Source of the DNA: Chanos chanos
Lineage: Eukaryota > Chordata > Actinopteri > Gonorynchiformes > Chanidae
Assembly: GCF_902362185.1 (NCBI RefSeq)
Contig: NC_044502.1
Location: 7,943,081-8,007,080, forward strand
DNA length: 64,000 nt
Reading direction: 5' to 3'
Position numbers and translations under genes: made by a program. Below, piece after piece: positions 1 through 11,867 of this stretch (positions within the stretch are counted from its first letter, which is position 1; the number at the start of each line of letters is the position of its first letter). The notes under the pieces are model-generated. The model made no database searches. It saw nothing but the letters and a program-made list of their open reading frames with translations, and was not told the DNA's origin.

Positions 1-32
1 AGAGAAAGAAAGAAAGAAGGTTCGAGAGACAC

Positions 33-38
<6 letters not shown>

Positions 39-81
<43 letters not shown>

Positions 82-153
82 CACACAGAATAAAAACTAG
101 AGAAGGACGGAGAGACACAGACACACACACACACACACACACGCACACACACA
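39..153. repeat. (AG)n and (AC)n microsatellites
   Basis: An uninterrupted AG array covers about 39-79. An AC array with one G interruption covers about 121-153. They are separated by unique sequence. Confidence 0.95.
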
Positions 154-299
154 ATGTCAGCACAGAAGAAGTTGTGCAAGTCTGAAAAGGTCCAAAGACT
201 CCTGTCAGAAATCTGTGACGGTTGCCACGGTAACAGGCCAGTTAAGGCGCCAGGGATACAAGTTGACAGTTCAGTGAGTGGGAGCAAGGCCAACTAGAA

Positions 300-300
<1 letters not shown>

Positions 301-367
<67 letters not shown>

Positions 368-394
368 TCATACACACACACACACACACACACA
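301..394. repeat. (CA)n microsatellite with TCATA interruptions
   Basis: About 94 bp of CA repeats are broken twice by the same TCATA interruption about 32 bp apart. The array has therefore duplicated internally, interruption included. Confidence 0.95.
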
Positions 395-1820
395 GAGAGC
401 TAGGGTACGTTCTATATTAACTTTTTTGAACCTTCACCTTGACTAATAATATAAATATGAGAATAAGATTATGAGAACTGTGACAGCTATTTTATTCTTT
501 CCCTCACACACACACTCTTCTCTCTCTGTCTTTCTTTCTCTCTCTTTCTTTCTCTTTCTCTATTCGTCTGTCTGTCATTTCTCTCTCACTTTCTTTCTCT
601 CTCACTCTGAAGGCTTCTTATTCCATTCTTATTCCTCTGTTTATTGCCAATGATCCAGTCAATGCCTCGTTCCAACGCTCTTTTCTTTCATCTCTTTGTA
701 CCGGGTCACCAAAGTGCTCTCTGTATATTTCCCTCTCTCTCTCTCTCTCTTTCTCACTCTGTCTCTGTCTTGCTCTCTGTCATTAAAAGGAAGGCTTTCT
801 CTATATTTATAAATGGATGGATGCTTGGCTGCTCCTGCTATAAACATCTATAACATCAAATGAAGGAGAACAACTCTCCCTGTCTGTGTCACTGTTTCCA
901 ACACTCTCTCTGCCCAAACCGACATGGTCACAACACCAAACAGCCACCAGGTTTATACATCCAACATTAATACCTCTTGTCTCCCAGAACCTTTTGCTCT
1001 TCCAAACGCATATACAAACAGCGGTAAAGCTTATATAAGACACAGTTGTGTAACGGATATGAGGATGCATAAATCATTCTTTCATCACTCTCCTTCCCCC
1101 CCCCCCCTTAATTTCAAGTTTTGGTACTGCTGCCCCCGGAGTTGGAAATGCCCCTGTAAACTGTGGACAGATTTAGGCCGGCTGGACCCCCCCCCCCCCC
1201 ACCACCACCCTTTTTCCAGTTTTCCTGCAATGCTCCCCCCGCTCACGCCGCTCCTCTCTGGGCAACCTAAACCGCAACGACAATCCCCAGTACAAATAAC
1301 AAACATTTATGAACAAGCCTATAGACCGTGGTGTTTGTGTATATAGTAATATGTATGTATGAAAGGGAGACGAACAGAGAATGTGGTAGTTAAGTCCGAG
1401 GAGAAGAGAGAGAAACAAGAAAGAAAGAAAGAAAGAAAAAAAGAAAAAGAGGTCAACTGAAGATGAAATCAACGGTCGAGGAAGGCCATTCCGCGGATGA
1501 TAATCATCCGGAGTCATCCACATATCCTAGAGTGCAAACAGCAGTCAAGAGATCAAGAGAGACGGATGCCAACCTGCCCTAAAAGCACAGCGGGGGCGCG
1601 GAGGGAGAATGGGACGCGTTGCCTAAAATGGCTCTGGCCCTGCGAGCTGTGTTTGGGTTATCAGCCTGGTCTGTTTACCCTGCCTCTCTGCAGCCACTGG
1701 CTCAAAGACACACAAGATAAATGAAAGGGATTGGCCCAGAGCACAGCAGGGCTTAGATGGCAGGCCACTCCACTGACTCCGCTGACACACAGCCCCACTG
1801 TATCCACAGCAGCACACTTC

Positions 1821-1823
<3 letters not shown>

Positions 1824-1889
<66 letters not shown>
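1824..1889. repeat. (AG)n microsatellite
   Basis: Pure AG array of about 33 units. Confidence 0.97.
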
Positions 1890-1891
<2 letters not shown>

Positions 1892-2068
1892 CTGGTTCAA
1901 AAGGTATACTGCTCGTATAGGCTGTATACATACCCAGCCTGTCATTAAAATTCTCTATGGAGTACAACAGAGTCTTCTATGCCACACAACCATCAGGACA
2001 GCATGCATAACCATAACACACACAATTAATTTAATAGTATGTGTGGATTTATCAGTGATGTTCCACAG

Positions 2069-2071
<3 letters not shown>

Positions 2072-2109
<38 letters not shown>

Positions 2110-2127
2110 TGTGTGTGCGTGTGCACA
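2072..2127. repeat. (TG)n microsatellite
   Basis: TG array of about 18 pure units, followed by an imperfect tail with GA and GC interruptions. Confidence 0.95.
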
Positions 2128-2575
2128 TGTGACCACTCCTTGTGTAATTTTAACTAACTATCAGTGTAAGGGAAGATACAGCGCCATTGTTTAGATGTGC
2201 TCAGATGAGGAATTTGCTTATCTTGTGTTAAACGAATATAAAAACCGCATGACTAAAAATCCACTCTCTCATCATGAAAAGGGCATCAGTAAACAATGTA
2301 TTGACACTATGACCCTACAGTGACCTCCTGTTCCAGCAAACATGTCTCAGAGAGTTCTGAGAAAGATCCTACATACCGAGGGTGGAGGGGGACTGCTCTG
2401 ACATCACAGTTAAAGGAAACATTTCCCTGTGCTTTACAAAAACTCACTTACACGGCAAGGCAGTTTCCCGTGTCCCAGGTGGAAGGCAACAGAAGGCAAC
2501 AGTCGTACATTTTTGTGTGAAGGTTTCTTTCCCGTAACAACTTTCATACATAAGAGAAACTGTTTTGCCCTGTGT

Positions 2576-2579
<4 letters not shown>

Positions 2580-2633
<54 letters not shown>

Positions 2634-2733
2634 GAAGTCATCGGTAGGCCAGAGGGACCGGGAGCGTGAAACTCTAATCCCAGCAAATCACACTCACGGC
2701 CTGACACACTTTCTCTCTCTCTCTCTCTCTCTC
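2580..2733. repeat. (GA)n and (CT)n arrays in opposite orientation
   Basis: A GA array (about 2580-2628) and a CT array (about 2711-2733) lie about 80 bp apart. On one strand they are inverted copies and could pair as a hairpin. Confidence 0.9.
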
Positions 2734-3419
2734 TTACCAAGTTGACTGCAGGGCTCATAGCCTTCAAAGACTTGTCAGGATTTTAATCACTTCAGTATAT
2801 ACCTACATTCACTATATCTGTAAATACACAGACATGAGCAGTAATTAGCTCAAGTATAGTATGCAATGGGAATTCTAAAAAGCTTTCACATTTAGCCAGA
2901 TGCAACGCTTGAACCCAAAAAAAAAAAAAAAAAAAAGTAAAATCAAGATCGTCCAACAAGAAACATTCTTCAGCTGTTCTATTCCGTGAGAAATCTGACT
3001 TTTGTTCTTTCTGGCACATTGAGTAACCCTATCTCACTGAATACCCCCCAGAACTTGCTAACGCCTCACTTTGAGGTGATATCTCTTGCCTGTTTTTTTT
3101 TTTTTTTTTTTTTGAGTAAATCCAAAACACTTACTTTGACGTCCTGGAACCAAACCAGGAAACCATGAGGGCGCAGGAATCTGTTCCCAAAACTTGATGC
3201 AGAAAATCTGGGCTGGATGCTAAGGAGGTCTCTCACTCACAGTGCCAAAGATCACTTCAGAGAAACACATCTGCTGACATAGAAAATGAGTATATTTGAT
3301 AGTCTGAGAAAAAAAAATAAAAAATAAAATAAAATCAGCATCAACATGAACACATTTAAAGATAATTATCCAATAACCACTTCCCTTCAGCTCTAATGTA
3401 TGTAATTCTTAAATGTTAG

Positions 3420-3740
3420 CTGAACCGCCTCCGCTGATGTAAAATTTCTTTGACGCGGAAACATCAGGACGCGCCGTAAAACGTAACAGAAACCTATAGA
3501 CGGACCGCGCCGCTGCGCCTCTGATGTATTTTTAAGAGCTTGGCACAGCGAGAGAGCCCGAGCTCTCTTATTGATGACAGAGGGGCCAGTGTTTTATTAA
3601 TCAATACATCAACCTCAGCCGTCACATTATGAGCCCGGCTACATGATTAATTGATTGATCGGCTGCTTTTCCTGCTGAGGCCATGCTGTGATGAGCGCTC
3701 TGGAATCGTCTGCTCTACCCTGCATATTTTATTTATTTTT
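3420..3740. promoter_or_regulatory. Candidate conserved non-coding element upstream of fzd7
   Basis: This ~320 bp block lacks the microsatellites of its surroundings and is dense in homeodomain-type AT motifs. It contains TTAATCAATACATCAA near 3597 and GATTAATTGATTGATCGG near 3645; the latter includes the TGATTGAT core known for PBX/HOX binding. A short inverted repeat GAGAGC-CCGA-GCTCTC lies near 3551. Stop codons occur in all frames. Conservation cannot be tested here, so the enhancer reading is inferred from composition and from its place about 4 kb upstream of a developmental Wnt receptor. Confidence 0.35.
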
Positions 3741-5040
3741 TTCTTGCCTCGTTCGACCGTCGGTTCCTCCTGTGTGAATTTCTTTTAGAAATGAACCTAC
3801 CAGAAAGGGGGTCTGGGTCGGTAAAAACAACATAGCCAAGGCTCAGAACAGCTTACTTACTAATATCAAAACAACAAACAAACAGCATTGAGTTCAGTCT
3901 ATTTTAATGAATTATATGATAGTTTTAGTTGTTAAATGATATTATCATGCTGGTCCCTCTCCCAGGACACCATCCAATTACACAGAGGAGCCAAATGGTT
4001 TTCTGGCTGGAAGACAGCAACAGAGCAGCGTCAAGAATGGCACATTGTTGTCACAGTTTGTGTGTGAGTGAGTGTGAGTGTGTGAACATGAGGATTTTAC
4101 TGGGCAAGGGTCAAATACATGTTAATAATTCCAGTTTTGGTGACTTCTGTATAAGTCACTAGTACAGAAACTGTAGCTAGGAGAGCTTAAGTATTAAAAT
4201 ATATATTTGTTTATATTTTGAATATGTATTGGCTTTAGATTAGCGGGGTTGGGTAGAATGAGTGTGACTGGAATGTTTTGCAATGTTTTTTCTTTTTAAG
4301 GAGAAAACGATAAAACTTCATTTCCCACAAACCTGAGCACTTCCTGCCAGACAGCTGCCTTGAGTGATGAAGACCAGTGTGAGATTTGCTATCAAAGCAA
4401 CAATATCAAAAACATCTGTGTGAAGGACTACAGAGAGAAGGTATGTGTGGAGGTGGGGTGGAGCAGGAGTTTTTGTAGAAGATTAATGAGAGGGGAAAAG
4501 GGAAAAGTAAAGGAGGGGGATGAAAGGATGAGGAGAAAGAACACAGCTACGAAGGGGAGGGAGAGGTTATCAGAGCCTACTGACGAAAGTAGATGTAGCT
4601 CTAAGGCCAGGAACCATATTATATTTCTCTCTTTTCTTTTTTTGTTTCTTTTTTTCTGAAAAAGGATTCATGTGTATATAAAACACACGTAGAACAGATA
4701 CAGAAGAGCAAGAGCACGGAACGGTCCATGTTCTTAGGAGGGGACAGCTTTGAGCTTTATCTCGCTGAGCTCAAAGTGTTCCCATTTGAACATGCAGATG
4801 GGGGGGTGGGGGGGGCGCTGCATGCTGCAGATATGAAGCTGCATTTGTAGACCTCTGGGCCTTCTGCTCCACTGATGCCCCTGGGGAGGGAAAAGAGAGA
4901 GTATTTCAGCCTTCTTAAGTAGGGAACTGTCAGAGCACTACAGAGGGCGAGAGAGAGAGGGTTAGGGAGAGAGAGAGCAATAGTATTAGTACAAATGTTT
5001 AGATACAGTAAGATACAAGATGCTTTCCCCTTGGACAGAT

Positions 5041-5101
<61 letters not shown>

Positions 5102-6459
5102 TGTGTGTGCATGCGTGTGTGTGTGTGTGTGTGTGTAGCCAGAGAGCAGAGAGAGAGAACATATGGTAATGATGTTGTGGATTTAGGATGTATTCATGTG
5201 CATGCGTGACTTCTCTCTCTCTCCCGCTCTCTTACTATTTCTCACACACACAAATGAGAGGAATTTTTTCTTTTTTTCAGCAAGAGATTTGCCAGATTTC
5301 CTCTCCTTAGACATCCTGAAATAGGTAATGAGGGAGTCTTTGTAATTTCCCGTTTGTCTGACCTATGTCTCCAAATTAACACAAAACTCAGACAGAACTA
5401 ACTGATGCGAACAAACTGTATAATAACAGGAGAAAAAACGTACACCATGACGGTAACGGAGTACCATCTGAAATTCTTCAACATCACTCCCTTAAATCCA
5501 TCAGTACACAAACAGATCATTATGAGACGCAGAGCAAATTCAAAACATCCTGGAGAGATTAATCAGAATGAAATGAAACCTCATAACTGATGGTCATAAC
5601 TGCTGCAGGCTAGTGTTGCATTTACTGTAAATATTTGGTAATGCCAAAAATACATTTTGCAGTTTCTCCTCTTCCTCCTCCTCATCATCTCCCTCAACTC
5701 CCAAGCCGGCAGTCATGACTCGGCCGTCACTGGTTGGATTCTCCTCCAGCCCTCGCATACCACCATGATTTACAAAAGACAAGACCTGAACAATAAACAC
5801 AGCTATAAATACAGCCATTATTGCAGAAGTGTGTCACTGGCTTGGCTTCTGGTCTTCGACTCCAACCGCACAGACACGCTGTCTGTTCCTAAGTAGTAAA
5901 TCATGTAGCATGACTCAATTTGTGCCCTTAAAATAAAAAAAGAAAGAAAGAAAGGGAGAAAACCCAATATACGCCTAATGTCAACACCTGGTTTTATGAG
6001 ATGCACTGCAAAATTCACAGCTTACTGAAAGTCACCAATCCCAATAAATCTACCCTTGCTAATAACCCTTAATTTCTTATTCTTACGTTTTAACCTGTTC
6101 CTTCACTATGTTTTGTACAACTAAATTTCCTGTTCCAAATAATCAACTGAGCTAAAGTTATCAGTCAGTCGTGATTCCTCATACACTGAATATCCCTACA
6201 ATTGTGGTCTGAGCTTTGTAGGGGACTGACGATATTCCACGGGATGGTGGCTAAAAATGGCTCATTCGAACATTTATTTTCCGACTGTTCTACCGTCGTA
6301 ATCTGTGACCTGCAGTCTTGTCCAAGCACTGAAATATAAAAAAATGTGCAAGTTCTAACTAACGCACCTAGCCAAATGAGTTCTACTACTTTTTCGCTTA
6401 TAACGTGTCTTAATTATGATACCTTTCCACAGTTTCGTGTACATTTGTTTGCAGTGAAG
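3741..6459. other. Intergenic stretch, no gene seen
   Basis: There is no credible coding frame. It contains the GATA array at 5037-5098, a short TG array near 5111-5136, GA-rich patches near 4940 and a G run near 4800. The longest frames (77 to 99 codons) lack recognisable domains or splice context. Confidence 0.6.
5037..5098. repeat. (GATA)n microsatellite
   Basis: About 15 near-perfect GATA units, followed after a few bases by a TG array. Confidence 0.95.
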
Positions 6460-6570
6460 TGCCAAGACCGCCCACATCACCTCGGTGATGTCATGGCCCA
6501 GATGTAGACCCACGTCGACATCAGATTAGATTAATTAAAGTGAGGAGAGATAATTGTTACGTTATCGTTT
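6460..6570. promoter_or_regulatory. Candidate regulatory element upstream of fzd7
   Basis: A compact block carries the short palindrome ATCACC-TC-GGTGAT near 6476-6489, a CRE-like TGATGTCAT just after it, and the homeodomain-type string GATTAGATTAATTAAAG near 6523. It has no repeats and no open frame. The regulatory role is inferred from motif density and position about 1.3 kb upstream of the fzd7 start codon. Confidence 0.3.
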
Positions 6571-7865
6571 CTGAATAGCCTCCATCGTGCATACCAGAAT
6601 GGATGGTGGATTCAGACTGATACACATTTAGCTGTAGCCCAGTCTCGAAGGTTGCCAAAAAGTACGATAAATGTTTAATTTCAAATGTAAGCATTTAAAT
6701 CTAGATAGGATTTTACGCTTGTGTATACATACATATAATATACACTTAAAATGTAGTGTAATATTAATAGTAAACCGTGAATTAAATAATCTGTGGAAAT
6801 TTTAATCTAGAAAATTCATAGACAATTTCAAAAACCTCCCTCTACTCTATCCATGCTCTTTCTGTCACACCAGACACCAGAGAACGCATTAGCTTAAACA
6901 AAATCAAACAACGGAGGGACTCGCCAAAAGGCAATTTAAATAAAAATGAAAATTTTCTCAATCTAGCGGTATCTGCAATACTTTTAGGGCGCTTTTGTAA
7001 TATGCCTCTGAAATACTCTTTAAGGAAAACTGCAGTGGTTCCACCCATTACCCTTGTGTATCCAATAAGGAACCGTGTGCTAAGAAAAACAAATCTTTCC
7101 ATTGGTCAGGAGACATAGGTTTCAAGGCGCCCCACAGAGAGATACGAGCTCTGTGAATGAAGGGCTTCTGGAAACCGACTCGTCATTACTAGGGCAATGT
7201 GGAGCTTGAGTAGCTTCTTTATTACTGACTTTAGGATAGGCAATTGTGCAGAGGCAGTACGTCGACCCTGCCGTTGCCGTTACTAGTAGCCTGATTTAGG
7301 AGTCGGCGAATGCAAAGGACACAAAACTTCGTACATTTTAATTCAACGACGCTGAAAATAATGTGAAGAAGTACCATGCGAAGTTCCTAAATCGGACTGA
7401 ATAGCCTACCTGAGTGGAAGCTGAGAATCGGGGAAAACAGTTTAGTAACTTTTCACCTTGTCTGCGATTTGCGTGTGGCTGAAATCAGTTGGACATTTAA
7501 TCTAAGAAAGAAGAGGCTTTTTACATGCACACGTTTTGGGACAACTTTTTAAAGTGTGTGCTTCAGTCGCACTATGGAAAAACAAAAGAGCCAATAACCG
7601 TTTTACCGCAGAGGTGGCTCTACTATGAAATAAAGGAATGTACTGAGAAGAACGCAGTTCTGGAAAACTTTGTAAACACCCGTAGTTGGTCCTTCAGTAG
7701 TTTCTTTTCCCCCAGCAAACTAATTTTTTGGCACCCTCGTACATTCTGCTGGCACTCATTTTTATGTAAAGTCTGAATACTGGTGTTCTATTTGCCTCGT
7801 GGAGCCGTCCATTGTTGGACGAACTAAGATAAATTTCTGCGAACTCCCACAGCCTACTTTTTGTC
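6571..7865 (+). promoter_or_regulatory. fzd7: fzd7 upstream flank, promoter and 5' UTR
   Basis: The transcription start cannot be placed from sequence, and no convincing TATA box was found. The 3' part (about 7300-7865) is probably 5' UTR because fzd7 is intronless. It contains an 83-codon open frame at 7525-7776 that ends about 90 nt before the fzd7 start codon. No other gene is seen in this stretch. Confidence 0.45.
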
Positions 7866-9542
7866 ATGGCGGTTTTTAAAACCTCGGACTTGATCCGGAC
7901 GGTGCGTTGTGTGCTAGCGACTGCTTTCCTGCTGTTTCAGTCGTGTGCGGGCCAGTATCATGGGGAAAAGGGAATTTCCGTGCCAGAACACGGGTTTTGC
8001 CAGCCCATCTCTATCCCTCTCTGCACGGACATCGCATATAATCAGACCATCATGCCTAATCTTCTGGGTCACACTAACCAGGAGGACGCTGGATTAGAAG
8101 TGCATCAGTTCTACCCGCTGGTCAAGGTACAGTGTTCGCCAGATTTAAAGTTTTTCCTATGCTCTATGTATGCGCCAGTGTGTACGGTGCTTGAGCAGGC
8201 CATACCCCCGTGTCGGTCTCTTTGTGAGCGCGCCCGACAGGGCTGTGAGGCGCTGATGAACAAGTTTGGCTTCCAGTGGCCGGAGAGATTGCGCTGCGAA
8301 AACTTTCCTGTGCACGGAGCGGGTGAAATCTGCGTGGGACAAAACATGTCCGACGCCGGGAGTCCTACTTCCGACCCTACACCGTACCCACAAGAAGCCT
8401 TCACACCGCATTCAAACTTTGACCGACCAAGTCAGCCTTTCACTTGCCCGCTACAACTCACCGTTCCGACTTACCTAAATTACCACTTTCTAGGAGTGAA
8501 AGACTGTGGCGCCCCCTGCGAGCACACGCAGCCCCATGGCTTGATGTATTTTCGAGAAGAGGAGGTGAAGTTCGGACGACTCTGGGTCGGTATTTGGTCC
8601 ATTCTGTGTTGCGTGAGTACCCTTTTCACTGTTCTCACGTATCTGGTTGACATGCGTCGGTTCCGTTACCCAGAGCGTCCCATCATCTTCCTCTCTGGAT
8701 GTTACTTCATGGTAGCGGTGGCCTACACAGCAGGTTTTCTTTTAGAGGACAAAGTGGTTTGTATTGACAAGTTTCGAGATGACGCTTACAGAACAGTGGC
8801 CCAGGGTACAAAGAAAGAAGGCTGCACCATCCTCTTCATGATCCTTTATTTCTTCGGCATGGCCAGCTCTATTTGGTGGGTCATCCTGTCCCTTACCTGG
8901 TTTCTCTCAGCTGGGATGAAATGGGGCCATGAAGCCATCGAGGCAAACTCCCAATACTTCCACCTAGCAGCATGGGCAGTGCCCGCCGTTAAGACCATCA
9001 CCATCCTTGCCATGGGGCAGGTGGATGGTGACCTTCTGACTGGGGTGTGTTACGTGGGCATATACAACGTGGACTCCCTCCGTGGCTTCGTCCTTGCTCC
9101 ACTCTTCGTTTATCTTTTCATCGGTACGTCCTTTCTCCTGGCTGGGTTCGTTTCGCTGTTCCGTATTCGCACCATTATGAAGCACGACGGAACTAAGACG
9201 GAGAAGCTGGAGAAACTGATGGTTCGGATTGGGGTGTTTAGCGTGCTTTACACCGTGCCAGCCACTATAGTCATAGCCTGTTATTTCTATGAGCAGGCTT
9301 TCCGTGAGCAGTGGGAGAAAACTTGGCACATGCAAACCTGTAAGCGATTCGCTGTGCCTTGCCCAGCTAACAACTTTGCCCCCATGACGCCAGACTTTAC
9401 TGTGTTCATGATCAAGTATCTGATGACGATGATTGTTGGAATCACTTCTGGGTTTTGGATCTGGTCTGGAAAAACTCTGCAGTCATGGCGTAGGTTCTAC
9501 AAACGACTCAGCAACGGTACCCAAGGCGAGACGACAGTGTAA
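7866..9542 (+). CDS. fzd7: Frizzled-7 Wnt receptor
   Basis: Single-exon, 558-residue receptor for Wnt ligands at the plasma membrane. Residues 1 to about 29 are a hydrophobic signal peptide ending SCAG. The cysteine-rich Wnt-binding domain starts at Cys45 (HGFCQPI), has a glycosylation site at Asn59 and reaches about residue 155. A variable linker leads to seven membrane segments, the first at about 240-262. The Dishevelled-binding motif KTLQSW lies at 536-541, and the C-terminus is ETTV, a class I PDZ ligand as in FZD7. The start ATG (context GTCATGG) opens directly into the signal peptide. The intact intronless frame fits the known structure of FZD7 genes. FZD1 and FZD2 are the nearest relatives; the short N-terminus and the neighbour sumo1 favour FZD7. 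Teleosts can keep two copies (7a, 7b), and I cannot say which this is. Confidence 0.97.
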   Translation: MAVFKTSDLIRTVRCVLATAFLLFQSCAGQYHGEKGISVPEHGFCQPISIPLCTDIAYNQTIMPNLLGHTNQEDAGLEVHQFYPLVKVQCSPDLKFFLCSMYAPVCTVLEQAIPPCRSLCERARQGCEALMNKFGFQWPERLRCENFPVHGAGEICVGQNMSDAGSPTSDPTPYPQEAFTPHSNFDRPSQPFTCPLQLTVPTYLNYHFLGVKDCGAPCEHTQPHGLMYFREEEVKFGRLWVGIWSILCCVSTLFTVLTYLVDMRRFRYPERPIIFLSGCYFMVAVAYTAGFLLEDKVVCIDKFRDDAYRTVAQGTKKEGCTILFMILYFFGMASSIWWVILSLTWFLSAGMKWGHEAIEANSQYFHLAAWAVPAVKTITILAMGQVDGDLLTGVCYVGIYNVDSLRGFVLAPLFVYLFIGTSFLLAGFVSLFRIRTIMKHDGTKTEKLEKLMVRIGVFSVLYTVPATIVIACYFYEQAFREQWEKTWHMQTCKRFAVPCPANNFAPMTPDFTVFMIKYLMTMIVGITSGFWIWSGKTLQSWRRFYKRLSNGTQGETTV

Positions 9543-10186
9543 TCTCTCTAGAATGGCTCACGAACCCACGGACTGCTGTATAAAAAAAAAAAGAAAAAAA
9601 AAAGTTATTGTTCATAGACGGAGCGAAGTTTACCCCAAGTTCTCCATATGGAATCTGAGGTGTTTGTCTCCACATGTATTTTAACCGAGACTTCTATTTT
9701 GGGCCCAGATTTTATAAGCAAGAAAAAGACTGTTTTTACGGGGACCCTTTGATTAAAAGAAGAAATCCAAAGAATGTTTTTTAAAATCTCTTTTCAGGAG
9801 GAGTTAATGGGTTATGGACTAGTGTGTCACATGTAAAAGATTATTTCGGCAAGAATGGAGCATGAGACGTTGTCATGACGCCTGTGTGTACATTTTAAAT
9901 AATCATTTTAAAGTTGCTTTTCCCATTAGAGACAAGAGAGATGTGACGTTCTGTCTCAGTGGCCTTAAATGTTTGTTTTTTTTCCTATTTGGTGCCTTAC
10001 AACGTTTAGCAATATCTGTAGATGTTTTTTTTCTCTCTTTGTTCATTTGACAGAAAAACAGAGTTTGTTTACTCCGTCTCTGAATCACCTGAGTCATTAA
10101 AAACATGTAATTAAATTGTTTAGGTCCATGTGTTCTCCTTAGGGAATTACCTGCAGTTTTACACTAGTAAATGTCCTACTCCCTTC

Positions 10187-10232
10187 TTCAGGCCTGGACA
10201 ATCACCAAAAACAGGGATGATTGTGGCCTGAA
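10187..10232 (+). other. Hairpin in the fzd7 3' UTR
   Basis: TTCAGGCC plus ACAATCA (separated by TGG) is mirrored by TGATTGTGGCCTGAA. This gives a 15-bp stem with a 3-nt bulge and a ~13-nt loop. It lies in the probable fzd7 3' UTR, about 645 nt after the stop codon. Its function is unknown. Confidence 0.6.
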
Positions 10233-10432
10233 TAGGGTTTTAAAAAAATTGAAAGATGCGTTTGTATAGCTGCCAGATTGTGTAAACTGCAACAGAATGC
10301 ATTTTATGTAAATAACATATTTTTTTGTGCTAAAGACTTTATGTATTTATGAGAAAAGTAATCTTGCTGTCTTTTTTTTTTTTTTTTGGTAACTTGCGAT
10401 AAGACTTTATTTTTATCTGTACAGTTTCACTG

Positions 10433-10438
10433 AATAAA
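10433..10438 (+). promoter_or_regulatory. fzd7: Probable fzd7 polyadenylation signal
   Basis: AATAAA in the context CTGAATAAAAGTGATTAG, about 890 nt after the fzd7 stop, following an AT-rich 3' UTR. It is the first canonical hexamer after the stop that I found. Confidence 0.7.
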
Positions 10439-11837
10439 AGTGATTAGATTTTTAAAAATCCACTTGTTCATTGCTCAAATTTCTCTTCTTTCTGTTGTGT
10501 TCCATCTTTATATAAACCCAATCTTACCACCTATAATTACTGTTCCCAAGCACCAAATTTAGCGTTTTACAAGATTACTGAATTGGGAAACAAAAGTTGA
10601 ATTTTCATCACTCAATTTTCAGTTCAATAAGAATACAGTAGTTCTGTGCTTGTACGTTACACACTGTCAAAGGGAAACTTCGCGTGTAACCTCGGCTGTG
10701 TGTTTCGTAAATCTTTTTTTTGCATAGTCTACGTCAAACAAAGGTCTAATGATCTCATTACATTTCACTATACAAACATCATCTGTGGTTCCGCATGTCT
10801 GTATGTGCTTTATTATAAACTAAAAATCAAGAATGCCAAGGACCGCGGAAAGATGATACACGATGGAGTCATAGAGCTAATTCATTTTGCGTTAACCCAA
10901 AACCACACATCCCAAACTGCAGCTCTGTGAGTTTAAGCCACCCTCACTTAGAGATGCTGTATTTAGTCCATTTCACATTGGTTAGGTGGTTACCTCCAGT
11001 CTAAGAGGCCTGTGGTGCTTGTTGGTTTTTCGAACAACCACAGTATTTTTTCACCTGGAATTCCCCCCCCCCCAATAAATCAACTGCTTGTGAATGCTAA
11101 TGGTAAAAAACTGCGAGGACTCAAGACCTTGAGAACTGCCCTGCTTGCTTAAGAGAGAAAAGCACACAAAATGTTATGGCTCAAAATTTGTTGAGTGAGG
11201 ATTTTTTTTCCCCTCTCTCTCTCTCTGCAGCATTCTTATGAAAAGATTCTTGTGCTTGCTAGTGCAGGATCATACATTCCTTCAAAATGAGATTTGAGAG
11301 TTTGTACAATACATTTTTATGTGGAATATTAACAACATAACATAAAGTCTTATCCTGGATCCTTGAAATGCACCACAAGACAGTTTTTGGTTCACTGTGA
11401 ATTGAGGGCTATATCTCCACCTGTTGGCACTAGGTTACAGTAGATACTGCTACATGCCAAATATTCAGTTGGTGGTGTAATTTAGAACATTTGGTCCATA
11501 CATAAAATTCAACAAAATGTTCTAAATTAGTTATGGGTTTCCTTAAAAGTCTGCACAGACCTATTTGCACAAGCCAGTCCGTTTAATGTGTGTTGAAAAA
11601 TGATGGTCCATATGGAACTTTTTAAAATTGAAAAGTTTCTTCCAAATAGTGATGTCCTTCAAAGCCGAATACACATGTACATCACTGTTTTGTTGCCTCT
11701 GGAAACCTCCACCATATTCTAACTTTAATCTAGGTACAACTGGATATATTTCCACTGTTGGGTTTCTTCCCCAATATAAGATGAGTATTCCAACCACTCC
11801 AAAAAATGAACGGAGGAAGGGGTGAAAAACAGTGAGG

Positions 11838-11867
11838 GAGGGAGAGAGAGAGAGAGAGAGAGAGAGA
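11838..11867. repeat. (GA)n microsatellite
   Basis: GA-rich array beginning with GGGAGGGAGA and continuing as pure AG. Confidence 0.9.

Larger units (their letters stand above)
1..3419. other. Repeat-rich intergenic region, no gene seen
   Basis: No open frame here resembles a known protein. The longer frames run through GA/CT or CA/TG microsatellites and translate to low-complexity Ser-Leu or Arg-Glu strings. The stretch holds several dinucleotide arrays (listed separately), short C runs near 1100 and 1190, and A and T runs near 2919 and 3092. It is probably far-upstream flank of fzd7. Confidence 0.7.
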
